Of a stretch of 64,000 nucleotides of DNA, positions 35,504 to 44,125 are shown piece by piece (the stretch's first letter is position 1; every line of letters begins with the position of its first letter). Both the position numbers and the translations under genes were made by a program. This DNA is from JABDCD01 sp964469525. GTDB lineage: Bacteria; Pseudomonadota; Alphaproteobacteria; Rickettsiales; SXRF01. Below the pieces are notes generated by a model. That model had not been told where the DNA came from, did no database searches, and worked only from the letters and a program-made list of their open reading frames with translations. The stretch spans positions 1-64,000 of the forward strand of contig CAYXYU010000008.1 of NCBI GenBank assembly GCA_964469525.1. Direction: 5' to 3'.

Positions 35504-37582
35504 TTATTTTTTCCCCTCAATCATATCCAGCCATTCCTCTTCCGAGAGCACTCTTACCCCTAGCTCTTTCGCTTTTTTCAGCTTCGAGCCCGCTTCTTCG
35601 CCGGCGATGACATAATCGGTCTTGGACGACACGGAACTCGCCACCTTGGCACCGAGCGATTCGGCGCGGGACTTCGCCTCATCGCGCGTCATCTTTTCCA
35701 GCGTGCCGGTGAATACCACCGTCTTGTCCGACACCGGCGAATCGGCGGCGACTTTCTCTGCGTCGCGGATACGCAGCTCCTTTCCCAGCGCCCTGACGAT
35801 GTCGATATTATGCGGCTCACGGAAGAAATCGGTCACCGCCTCGACCACCGTCGGCCCGATGCCGTCGATGCAGTCCAATTCCTCCAGCGCTTCCTCATCT
35901 TTGGGCAGGCGCTTCATCGCCATGAACCACGCGTCGAACGAGCCGTAATAACGCGCCAGCAGCTTGGCGGTGATTTCGCCGACATGCCGAATGCCTAGCG
36001 CATAAATGAATTTTTCCAGCCCCGCGTCCCGCGCTTTCTCGATCGCGCCCATGAGATTCTCGACCGATTTCTTCCCCCAGCCCTCCCGTGCCTCGATCAG
36101 CAGCACTTTTTCCTTCAGATGGAAAATGTCGACGACGGTGTGAATCAGCCCACCCTGGAAAAACGCGGCGATCTGCTTCTCGCCGAGCCCTTCGATATCG
36201 AGTGCGCCGCGGCTGGCGAAATGGATCAACCGCTCGACCAGCTGCGCCTCGCATAGCAGCCCGCCGGTGCAGCGACGCACCGCCTCGCCTTCCTCGCGCA
36301 CCGCCAGGCTGCCGCAGACCGGGCAGTGGTCAGGGTAGCGGAAGGGCTTCGCGTTTTTTGGGCGGCGGCTCTTATCGACGGAAACCAGCTGCGGGATGAC
36401 ATCGCCGGCGCGCTGGATGGTGACGGTATCGCCGATGCGCACATCCTTGCGCGCGATTTCATCCTCGTTATGCAGCGTGATATTGGTGATGGTGACGCCG
36501 CCGACGAAGGTGGGCTTCACGCGGGCCGTCGGCGTCAGCGCCCCCGTCCGCCCGACGGTGATCATGACATCCTCGACCACCGTCACCGCCTGCTCGGGCG
36601 GAAACTTATGCGCAATCGCCCAGCGCGGTGCCCGGCCTACTTCGCCTAGGCGTTTCTGCCAATCGAGACGGTCGACCTTGTAGACGAGTCCATCGATATC
36701 AAAAAATAATTTTTGACGCCCCTCTTTCAGCATAAAGTTATAATATGTAATAGCTGAATCAATATCACCTGAAGCTAACTGAGCCTGTCTTGGTCCTGAT
36801 GGAGAAATGGTTCTAAATCCCCATCTAGCCATTTTCATTATAAAATCATTATGACTATTACCTATATCCCTATCCGCACTTACTTCTCCCCAGCCATAAA
36901 TAAAATAACTCAGGGGCCGTCCAGCAGTAATGGTAGGATCTAATTGTCTTAAAGAGCCTGCAGCAGCATTTCTAGGGTTAGCAAATAGCGGCTCTCCTGC
37001 CTTCTCTCGTATTCCATTTAATTTTTTAAATCCTTCGCGCGTCATATAGACTTCTCCGCGCACCTCCAGCACCTCCGGATAGTCTCCATTTAAAGTGAGC
37101 GGAAGAATCGTGGCGAGATTAGCGGTAACGTTCTCGCCGACCTCGCCGTCACCCCGCGTCACACCGAGCACGAATTTGCCTCTCTCATAACGTGCGGCAA
37201 ACGATAGCCCGTCGATTTTTGGCTCGCATACGTAAAGAATTGGTTCGTCCTCCGCCAGATTGAGGAAACGGCGTATGCGCTCTTCAAAATCCCTCACCTC
37301 CTCCTCGTTCATCGCATTATTCAGCGACAGCATCGGCACGCTGTGGCGCACCTTGGCGAAGGTGGGAAGCGGCGCGGCGCCGACTTTCTGCGTCGGCGAG
37401 TCAGGCGTTTGCAATTCGGGAAACTGTTTCTCGAGCTGCTCCAGCGCGCGGCGCAGCGCATCATACTCAGCGTCGGAAATCTCCGGCGCGTCGTGCTGGT
37501 AATACAGCCTGTCGTGATGGCGAATGGCGTCGGCCAGCCGTTTCCATTCCTTCTTCGCAGATTCCAAACGCAGGGCAGTCAT
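35504..37582 (-). CDS. ligA: NAD-dependent DNA ligase
   Basis: A 692-residue ligase with complete domain order. Domain Ia is followed by the adenylation domain with EPKIDGLSFAARYERG (catalytic Lys), then the OB fold, a four-Cys zinc finger in CPVCGSLAVREEGEAVRRC, helix-hairpin-helix repeats and a C-terminal BRCT domain (TVVFTGTLEKMTRDEAKSRA). It joins nicks during replication and repair. ATG 37582 (MTALRLESAKKEW) gives the family length. The segment 36690-37040 is about 40% GC, against about 68% in a sampled flank, though the reading frame is intact, suggesting recombination. Confidence 0.93.
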   Translation of the reverse strand: MTALRLESAKKEWKRLADAIRHHDRLYYQHDAPEISDAEYDALRRALEQLEKQFPELQTPDSPTQKVGAAPLPTFAKVRHSVPMLSLNNAMNEEEVRDFEERIRRFLNLAEDEPILYVCEPKIDGLSFAARYERGKFVLGVTRGDGEVGENVTANLATILPLTLNGDYPEVLEVRGEVYMTREGFKKLNGIREKAGEPLFANPRNAAAGSLRQLDPTITAGRPLSYFIYGWGEVSADRDIGNSHNDFIMKMARWGFRTISPSGPRQAQLASGDIDSAITYYNFMLKEGRQKLFFDIDGLVYKVDRLDWQKRLGEVGRAPRWAIAHKFPPEQAVTVVEDVMITVGRTGALTPTARVKPTFVGGVTITNITLHNEDEIARKDVRIGDTVTIQRAGDVIPQLVSVDKSRRPKNAKPFRYPDHCPVCGSLAVREEGEAVRRCTGGLLCEAQLVERLIHFASRGALDIEGLGEKQIAAFFQGGLIHTVVDIFHLKEKVLLIEAREGWGKKSVENLMGAIEKARDAGLEKFIYALGIRHVGEITAKLLARYYGSFDAWFMAMKRLPKDEEALEELDCIDGIGPTVVEAVTDFFREPHNIDIVRALGKELRIRDAEKVAADSPVSDKTVVFTGTLEKMTRDEAKSRAESLGAKVASSVSSKTDYVIAGEEAGSKLKKAKELGVRVLSEEEWLDMIEGKK
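36690..37040. other. AT-rich mosaic segment inside ligA
   Basis: Hand counting of 36721-37020 gives 121 G+C of 300 (40%), while 36481-36540 gives 41 of 60 (68%). Codon choice shifts to A/T third positions at both edges within about 30 bases, while the protein sequence stays a normal LigA. The segment encodes part of the adenylation domain, including PLFANPRNAAAGSLRQLDP. Confidence 0.7.
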
Positions 37583-37725
37583 CGCTAGCCTGTTCAGAAA
37601 TTCATTTGGGTGAGGGAAGCGCGCGAAACAATCGCCCGCAGAACCGGAGCGTACACCATAGCACGTGAGGATTTGAGGACGATTGTGACAAGCAGATTCC
37701 CCACCCAAATGGATTTATGCATAGG

Positions 37726-39405
37726 CTACGCCGCCGGCTCCAACAGCTTCTGCGCCGCGCGGCGAGCTTCTTCCGTCACCGTCGCGCCGGCCAGCATGCG
37801 CGCCAGTTCTTCCTTGCGCGCCGCCGCCGGCAACTCCTCGACCAGCGTGATGACTTTTCTCGCCTGCTCGCGTTTCGACACCAACCAATGCTGGCTGCCG
37901 CGCGCCGCCACCTGCGGCAGGTGCGTCACCACCAGCACCTGCGCGCTTCCCGCCAGGCGGTGCAGCCGCTCGCCGATCGCTGCCGCCACAGCGCCGCCGG
38001 TGCCGGTATCGATCTCGTCGAAAATCAGTGTCGGCACCGAGCGCACGCTGGAGAGCGCCACTTTCATCGCCAGCATGAAGCGCGACAGCTCGCCCCCGGA
38101 GGCGATCTTGCTGAGCGGCGCGTAGGCGACCTCTTTGGTACCTTTGGTGACGTTGGTGGCGCATTCGAAATGCACCAGATCAACGCCTGATTCCGACCAG
38201 TTTGTCTCTTCCTGGGGTTCAAGGCGCACGCGGAAGCGCGTGCCTTCCATCCGGAGCGGCTTCAGCTCGGCCTCGATGGCTTTTTCCAGTTTAGCGGCTG
38301 CCTTCCTGCGGCTCTCCGACAACCTGCCAGCAACCCCCAGGAACGCCGTCCGCGCTTCGGCCGCCCGCTGCGCCACCGCCTGCAGCCGGTGCTCCTGAGA
38401 ATCGATCAACGAGAGCTTCTCCACCACTTCCTGATAAAGCTGCGGCAGCTCATCGACCGGCAGGTTGTATTTGCGACCCGCTGCCTTCAGCGCGAACAGC
38501 CGTTCCTCCACCTGTTCCAGCTTTTCAGGATTGAACGTGGCGTCCTGCCCAATCTTTTCCAGCGCAAACAGCGCCTCCTCCACCTCGATCGCCGCCTTGT
38601 CGAGTCCATCGCTGATGCTGTTAAAAGCAGACGTCTGGGTGAGCGGAGAACGCGACAGCGTGCGCTGGGCGCCGCGCAATGCCGCCACCACGCCCTTGCC
38701 GTTCAGCTCCCCGATCACCTCGTTCAGTACAGCGAACAGCTTCTCGCTCTGCATCATGACGGTACGCTGCTGGCTCAAGGCCTCTTCTTCGCCCGCTTTG
38801 GGATCGAGCTGCTTCAGCTCACTCCGCATATGCTGCAAATATTCCTGCTCGCGCGCCGTCTGCTGGATGCTGGCTTGCAGCTGCTCCACCTCATCGTTCA
38901 CCATGCGCCACTGGCGATAGGCCCCAGCCACCTCCTTGCGCTGCATCAGCAGCCGGCCGTAATCGTCCAGCAGTGCGCGGTGTAGTCCCATATCCTGCAG
39001 GCTTCTCTGGTCGTGCTGGCCGTGCACCTCGACCAGCGTCTCACCTAGCTTCTTGAGACCGGCGACCGTCACCGGCTGGTCGTTGACCAGGCAGCGCCCT
39101 TTGCCATCGGCACTCAAGCTGCGACGAAGAATAACGGTATCCGCCGGTTCCAGCTCCAGCTCCCGCATGACCGCCTGCGCCGGCTCATTATCGGCAATGT
39201 CGAATTCGGCGGTGACACTGCCCTGCATTTCCCCCGAGCGGACCAGCAGGCTGTCGGCGCGCGCGCCGAGCACCAGCCCCAGCGCATCGAGCAGGATGGA
39301 TTTTCCTGCTCCGGTCTCGCCCGACAGCACGCATAAGCCGCGCGCGGGCGCGATCTCACACGCTTCGATCAGGACGATGTTGCGGATGGATAGCTGATTC
39401 AGCAT
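37726..39405 (-). CDS. recN: DNA repair protein RecN
   Basis: A 559-residue SMC-like ATPase. Walker A is in LSGETGAGKSILLDALGLVL, a long coiled coil spans about residues 150-370, and the C-terminal ATPase lobe carries SGGELSRFMLAMKVAL and the Walker B LIFDEIDTGTGG. RecN holds broken ends together in recombinational repair. It lies 6 bases downstream of bamD and upstream of ligA, an arrangement widespread in alphaproteobacteria. Confidence 0.94.
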   Translation of the reverse strand: MLNQLSIRNIVLIEACEIAPARGLCVLSGETGAGKSILLDALGLVLGARADSLLVRSGEMQGSVTAEFDIADNEPAQAVMRELELEPADTVILRRSLSADGKGRCLVNDQPVTVAGLKKLGETLVEVHGQHDQRSLQDMGLHRALLDDYGRLLMQRKEVAGAYRQWRMVNDEVEQLQASIQQTAREQEYLQHMRSELKQLDPKAGEEEALSQQRTVMMQSEKLFAVLNEVIGELNGKGVVAALRGAQRTLSRSPLTQTSAFNSISDGLDKAAIEVEEALFALEKIGQDATFNPEKLEQVEERLFALKAAGRKYNLPVDELPQLYQEVVEKLSLIDSQEHRLQAVAQRAAEARTAFLGVAGRLSESRRKAAAKLEKAIEAELKPLRMEGTRFRVRLEPQEETNWSESGVDLVHFECATNVTKGTKEVAYAPLSKIASGGELSRFMLAMKVALSSVRSVPTLIFDEIDTGTGGAVAAAIGERLHRLAGSAQVLVVTHLPQVAARGSQHWLVSKREQARKVITLVEELPAAARKEELARMLAGATVTEEARRAAQKLLEPAA

Positions 39406-39411
39406 AGCTTA

Positions 39412-40266
39412 TTATGGAATGAAATAATCCCACCAGGGCGATTCGCTGTCGCGCGGCTCGCCCGGCAGGGATTCATCGTAGCCCTTTTCCTCGTCGGAAG
39501 CGTCCTCCTGCCTGATATCTTCGCCGGTCATCAGCTTATAGGTATCGCGGTACCATATGCTGTTGGGGAAATTGTGGCCGAGCACGGCGGCGTAGCGCTT
39601 GGCTTCCTCGGTTACGCCGAGTTTCAGATAGCTCTCCACCAGCCGATGCAACGCTTCCGGGGCATGGTTAGTGGTCTGGAAATTTTCGACCACGGTGCGG
39701 AAGCGGTTGATGGCGGCGATGTAGTTCTCCTGCCGCTGATAGTAGCGCCCGACCTGCATTTCCTTGCCCGCCAGGTGATCGACCGTCAGATCGAGCTTGA
39801 TCTTGGCGTCGCGGGCATACTCGCTGTCGGGAAAGCGTCGGATGACCTCGCGCAGCGCCTGCATGGCCTGCTCGGTGGCTTTCTGGTCGCGGCCGACATC
39901 GGAGATCTGGTCGTAATAGCACAAGGCGATGAGATAATAGGCGTACGGTGTCGATTCATCGCTCGGATACAGCTTGACGAAACGCTCGAGCGTCGCCACG
40001 GCAGCGGGATAATCTTCGGCCTGGTAACTGGCGTAGCCGGCCATCACCTGCGCCTGGGTAGCCCATTCGGATGCCGGGTACTGGCGCTCCACCTCCTCGA
40101 AGGCTTTGACCGATTCCTTGTAATTGCCCTCGTCGAACAGGGCCAGCGCCTCTTCATACAGCACTTCCGCACTGGCGGGAGGCTTGGGCGCAGCCTCATC
40201 ACTGTCGCCGCAGGCGGCAAGCAGCAGCAAGGCGAGAACGGCGGCAAGCGGTAATTTACGGGTCAT
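39412..40266 (-). CDS. bamD: outer-membrane assembly lipoprotein BamD
   Basis: A 284-residue lipoprotein with signal peptide and lipobox ending at LLLAACGDS. TPR repeats follow, for example LYEEALALFDEGNYKESVKA and NYIAAINRFRTVVENFQTTN. BamD is an essential periplasmic part of the BAM complex that inserts beta-barrel proteins. The C-terminal tail is acidic (DEEKGYDESLPG). ATG 40266 starts the signal peptide MTRKLPLAAVLAL; a frame extending 33 bases upstream is not supported. It lies downstream of lpxC and upstream of recN. Confidence 0.92.
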   Translation of the reverse strand: MTRKLPLAAVLALLLLAACGDSDEAAPKPPASAEVLYEEALALFDEGNYKESVKAFEEVERQYPASEWATQAQVMAGYASYQAEDYPAAVATLERFVKLYPSDESTPYAYYLIALCYYDQISDVGRDQKATEQAMQALREVIRRFPDSEYARDAKIKLDLTVDHLAGKEMQVGRYYQRQENYIAAINRFRTVVENFQTTNHAPEALHRLVESYLKLGVTEEAKRYAAVLGHNFPNSIWYRDTYKLMTGEDIRQEDASDEEKGYDESLPGEPRDSESPWWDYFIP

Positions 40267-40330
40267 GAAGGCCTCTTTGCCGTTTGTTATATCAGGCAAA
40301 ACTCAGGCTGTACAAGCGAATTTGGCGGGA

Positions 40331-41266
40331 TCAGAGGTAGGCTTCGGTCAATGGACGCCGGGTAACAAACACCGGTTCCGGCGTCTTTCCAAGGCGGGAA
40401 ACGGCATAGGCCGAATGATCGGCCAGCAATGCGCGCAGCAGCTTGTTATTGATCGCGTGTCCAGGCCGTACGAAGCTGAAGTGACCGTCGATACGGCAAC
40501 CGGCAAGATACAGGTCACCCACGCAATCCAGCGCCTTGTGCCGCACGAATTCATCCGCATAGCGCAGGCCGCCTTCGTTCAGCACACCGTCCTTCCCGAC
40601 GACAATGGCGTTGTCGAGCGAGCCGCCGAGCGCCAGCCCCATCTCGCGCAGCGCCATCACCTCGTGCTCGAAGCCGAAGGTGCGGGCGCGCGACAGCGCC
40701 TGCTTGAAGCTGGTTTCGCGGAAGTCATAATACGATACCTGGCGGTTGATGACCGGATTGTCGAATTCAATTTCAATACTGATGGTGCAACCCTCATCGC
40801 CTTCCAGATTCGGCTCGACACGCGCCACGTTCCCGCCATCGCGCACTTCGACGGGCTTCAGGACACGCAGAATGCGGCGCGGCGCCGGGAGAACGACTTG
40901 TCCCGCACATTCAAGCATAAAGACGAATGGTTCCGAGCTGCCGTCCATGATCGGCACTTCCGGCCCGTCCAACTCCACCACGGCATTATCTATCCCCACA
41001 CCCCACAGCGCCGCCATCAGATGCTCGATGGTGGAGACGGTGACGCCGTAGCGGTTGGCGATGGTGGTACCCAGGCGGGTTTCGCACACGGCATCATACC
41101 GCGCCGGAACGAAAGCCTGTTCCAGCGGCACATCGAGCCGCTTGAAGACGATGCCGGTATCGGCACCGGCCGGATAAATGGTCATGCCGACCTGGCTGCC
41201 GCTATGCAGCCCGACGCCAAGGCAGGAGACTTTACTGGCGAGAGTAGTCTGGCGGGTATTATTCAC
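40331..41266 (-). CDS. lpxC: UDP-3-O-acyl-N-acetylglucosamine deacetylase
   Basis: A 311-residue zinc deacetylase that commits UDP-GlcNAc to lipid A. Zinc and catalytic motifs are TIEHLMAALWGVGIDNAVVE and FVRHKALDCVGDLYLAG, followed by HFSFVRPGHAINNKLL. The start is GTG: both upstream ATG codons run into stops within a few codons. The enzyme proves an LPS-bearing outer membrane. It lies between an FkbM methyltransferase gene and bamD in the extended division cluster. Confidence 0.94.
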   Translation of the reverse strand: MNNTRQTTLASKVSCLGVGLHSGSQVGMTIYPAGADTGIVFKRLDVPLEQAFVPARYDAVCETRLGTTIANRYGVTVSTIEHLMAALWGVGIDNAVVELDGPEVPIMDGSSEPFVFMLECAGQVVLPAPRRILRVLKPVEVRDGGNVARVEPNLEGDEGCTISIEIEFDNPVINRQVSYYDFRETSFKQALSRARTFGFEHEVMALREMGLALGGSLDNAIVVGKDGVLNEGGLRYADEFVRHKALDCVGDLYLAGCRIDGHFSFVRPGHAINNKLLRALLADHSAYAVSRLGKTPEPVFVTRRPLTEAYL

Positions 41267-41409
41267 TATCCATCCATTGTCTGGTTATCCGCCTACCAAT
41301 CTACGGAGCCAAGGGTGGATTTTCAAATCACTGTTTATTGCAGTTTGTTACAAGCTAGCGGTTTTTATTAATAAAATATGCTTTTTTGGTCGCTTTTTAT
41401 TACTTCTTT

Positions 41410-42312
41410 CTAAAGATCGCCAAGATGCTTTAACTTTTCGCGTGGACAGGCGATGACATCGTGGATTTTGGGGGACCGGCGGTAATCGAACGGTGCCAGC
41501 CGGTAGCGCCCGCTATCATGTCGGCCCATGGCGAAGTAGAAGAAATCATACTCCGGCGGGAACAGCGCGGCAAAGGCTGCCGCCCCCGCCAAGGTCCGAC
41601 GCGTCGTCGGCGACAACTCGACGATGATCAGTGGCCGGTCGCGTAGAAGCATCTCCTTCAGGCCAATCAGCACGGGTTTTTCATAACCCTCTACATCGAT
41701 TTTGATGATATCGATCCGGCCAATGCCCGTTTCCCGGACCACCTCGTCGCCGCGTTTCAGCTGCATGTCGCCGAGATAGCGGCTGTCCGGCTTGTGGTCC
41801 TGGCGGAAGGATGACGCGCCGAGATTGCTGTCAGGGGCGGCATAAAACGGAAGGGCTTTTTCCGCATCGGACAGGCCGAACGGATACACGGTGATATTGG
41901 CAATACCGTTCAGCGCCACATTGGCCTCCATCTGCTTTCGCACACGTTCGAACGGTTCAAACGCATGCACTCGCTCGGCGTATTGCGACATGAACAGCGC
42001 GTGGTTTCCCGCATTGGCGCCGATATCCATAAACACCGGCAGCGACTCGAGTCGCTGCGCATAATCGCGCAGCAGGGACAGCATGTATTTCTCATAGGCG
42101 CCGCAAAAATATACCATACGATCAATATAATTGCCGGCGTTCCCACGAAAGCGCAGGCCGCTGCGGTTTTGGAAAAAATCCGTTTCAAAAGGAAAATCGG
42201 CGAGCATTGCCGGATAGAGCCGCTTGATAACCGATCGGCGCGCTTTATAGGGCAGCAAACGCTGCCGGGAAAGCCAGAGGGCAAATACTTGCGGAAGGGA
42301 GGTGGGTTTCAT
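41410..42312 (-). CDS. FkbM-family methyltransferase
   Basis: A 300-residue SAM-dependent methyltransferase. FVMDIGANAGN-type motif I appears as VFMDIGANAGNHALFMSQYA, followed by HAFEPFERVRKQMEANVALN and the FkbM-characteristic DIIKIDVEGYEKPVLIG. FkbM enzymes O-methylate sugars or other hydroxyls, often in polysaccharide loci. Its target is unknown. Its position between ftsZ and lpxC is unusual for this cluster and suggests insertion, possibly with a role in envelope glycan decoration. The gene is bounded on its 5' side by a long inverted repeat. Confidence 0.85.
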   Translation of the reverse strand: MKPTSLPQVFALWLSRQRLLPYKARRSVIKRLYPAMLADFPFETDFFQNRSGLRFRGNAGNYIDRMVYFCGAYEKYMLSLLRDYAQRLESLPVFMDIGANAGNHALFMSQYAERVHAFEPFERVRKQMEANVALNGIANITVYPFGLSDAEKALPFYAAPDSNLGASSFRQDHKPDSRYLGDMQLKRGDEVVRETGIGRIDIIKIDVEGYEKPVLIGLKEMLLRDRPLIIVELSPTTRRTLAGAAAFAALFPPEYDFFYFAMGRHDSGRYRLAPFDYRRSPKIHDVIACPREKLKHLGDL

Positions 42313-42430
42313 AATTCGCTAGGCTGAGCAAAGCGCACCGCTTTTCGAGAACCGCAGCGGAGCGTACATCTTAGTACGTGAGCAGCGGAAGCGCAGAAAA
42401 GCAAGAAGATTTGCCAGCCTGGTAGAATTA
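42313..42430. repeat. long imperfect inverted repeat between ftsZ and fkbM-type gene
   Basis: The whole 118-base gap folds on itself. AATTC...AGGCTG near the left end pairs with CAGCCT...GAATT near the right end. Inside, GCTTTTC pairs with GAAAAGC, and GCGTAC/GTACGTG flank the apex. The element sits 0-1 bases from both genes, so it is in the transcript between ftsZ and the methyltransferase. Confidence 0.65.
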
Positions 42431-43993
42431 TCAGTTGGCTTGTCTACGCAAGAAGGCGGGAATGTCCAGATACTGATCCTCATCCACCACCGGCGGCTTG
42501 GGCTGAGGTTTTTCCTCGACCTGCACGGTCTTCTGGACAACCTGCACGCGCTCGGCCATCTGCGGGCGGGGCATTTCCTCAGGACGAGCCGACAGGGCGC
42601 GGCCTACATCGGCCATGCGCTGGAAGAAACCCCGGCCCGGCTGATGGGTCTCGCGCACTTCGCGGTATTCCTGACGCACCATGTGATGATGATGCATGGC
42701 AGGGCGGGCTTCCTGCTTCGGCGCGGTGGAAGCTGCTTCGCGCATCGCGGAACGCTCTTCGATGTCGAATTGCTCGTACTGCGTTTGCTGCGGTGCCGGT
42801 TCTTCCTGCTCAGACTCCCGTGCTTCAACGCGCACTGCAGCGGCAGCGGTGCGCTGCTCGGCGATCGGACGCATGGATGCCACAGGCTGCGGCATTTCCC
42901 GCACCGGCTCATAGGGAGCGCGGGCGGCAGGCTTGGGCGCCTCGGGACGGGCGTTGGCATAGGGCAGCGGCTTACGCGTTTCCGGCGCGGCAGGTTTCTG
43001 GCTGCCGCCGGTGGCGCTTTGCATCTGGGCATCGATGCCGGTGGCGACCACGGAAACGCGCATGCGGCCTTCCATGGCGTCGCTGAAAGTCGAGCCGAAG
43101 ATGATGTTGGCCTCGGGATCGACTTCCTCGCGCACGCGGTTGGCGGCTTCGTCAACCTCGAACAGCGTCATGTCCGGCCCGCCGGTGATGTTGATCAGCA
43201 AGGCGCGGGCGCCTTTCAGCGACACATCATCCAAGAGCGGGTTGGAGATGGCAGCCTCGGCGGCTTCGACGGCGCGGCGATCGCCCGTCGCTTCGCCGGT
43301 ACCCATCATCGCCTTGCCCATCTCGCGCATGACGGTGCGGATATCGGCGAAGTCGAGGTTGATCAGGCCGGGCTTGACCATCAGGTCGGTGACGCCGCGC
43401 ACGCCGGAATGCAGCACTTCGTCGGCCATTTTGAAGGCGTCGGCAAAAGTGGTTCGCTCATTGGCGATGCGGAATAAATTCTGGTTGGGGATGATAATCA
43501 GCGTATCGACGAATTCCTGCAATTCCTTCAGACCTGATTCGGCCAGCTTCATGCGGTGCGAGCCTTCGAACTGGAACGGCTTGGTGACCACCGCCACCGT
43601 CAGAATACCCTGCTCCTTGGCGATGCGCGCCACGACGGAGGCAGCACCGGTGCCGGTGCCGCCGCCCATGCCGGCGGTGATGAACACCATGTTGGAGCCT
43701 TCGATATAGGCCGAGATCTCTTCGCGCGCCTCTTCCGCCGCTGCGCGGCCGACTTCCGGGTTGGCGCCTGCACCCAGGCCCTTGGTGATGCCAGCGCCGA
43801 GCTGGATGGTGCGTTCGGTCAGCGAATGGTCGAGCGCCTGCGCGTCGGTATTGGCGACCACGAAATTGACGCCTTCGAGCTGCGAGGCGATCATGTTGTT
43901 GACCGCGTTGCCGCCGGCGCCGCCGACGCCGATGACCGTAATGGTCGGGCGCAGAATTTCGGCCTGGTTGGGCAGGTGCAGGTTAATGGTCAT
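42431..43993 (-). CDS. ftsZ: cell division protein FtsZ
   Basis: A 520-residue tubulin-like GTPase. The tubulin signature GGGTGTG is at residues 110-116, N-terminal VIGVGGAGGNAVNNMI is canonical and the T7-loop region is NLDFADIRTVM. After the core (about residue 320) comes a long Pro/Ala/Gln-rich linker and the C-terminal peptide DIPAFLRRQAN, which binds FtsA and other anchors. The linker is long, as is usual in alphaproteobacteria. ATG 43993 follows AAGGAG. Confidence 0.97.
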   Translation of the reverse strand: MTINLHLPNQAEILRPTITVIGVGGAGGNAVNNMIASQLEGVNFVVANTDAQALDHSLTERTIQLGAGITKGLGAGANPEVGRAAAEEAREEISAYIEGSNMVFITAGMGGGTGTGAASVVARIAKEQGILTVAVVTKPFQFEGSHRMKLAESGLKELQEFVDTLIIIPNQNLFRIANERTTFADAFKMADEVLHSGVRGVTDLMVKPGLINLDFADIRTVMREMGKAMMGTGEATGDRRAVEAAEAAISNPLLDDVSLKGARALLINITGGPDMTLFEVDEAANRVREEVDPEANIIFGSTFSDAMEGRMRVSVVATGIDAQMQSATGGSQKPAAPETRKPLPYANARPEAPKPAARAPYEPVREMPQPVASMRPIAEQRTAAAAVRVEARESEQEEPAPQQTQYEQFDIEERSAMREAASTAPKQEARPAMHHHHMVRQEYREVRETHQPGRGFFQRMADVGRALSARPEEMPRPQMAERVQVVQKTVQVEEKPQPKPPVVDEDQYLDIPAFLRRQAN

Positions 43994-44125
43994 GCGCAGC
44001 TCCTTAACTATTGGTAGCAAATGGTACTGATTCTGCACATATATTGACTATTTTTCCCCAAATTACCACCAGATTTTGTGGGGTATAGTAATTTTTTTGT
44101 CATCCCATTGCAGGTTGGGAGACGA

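Noticed and set aside
44098..44122. Degenerate family A repeat between ftsZ and ftsA
   Set aside because: GTCATCCC and GGGAGAC are present, but the hairpin is short and lacks the CCAG/CTGG core, so it cannot be separated from chance.
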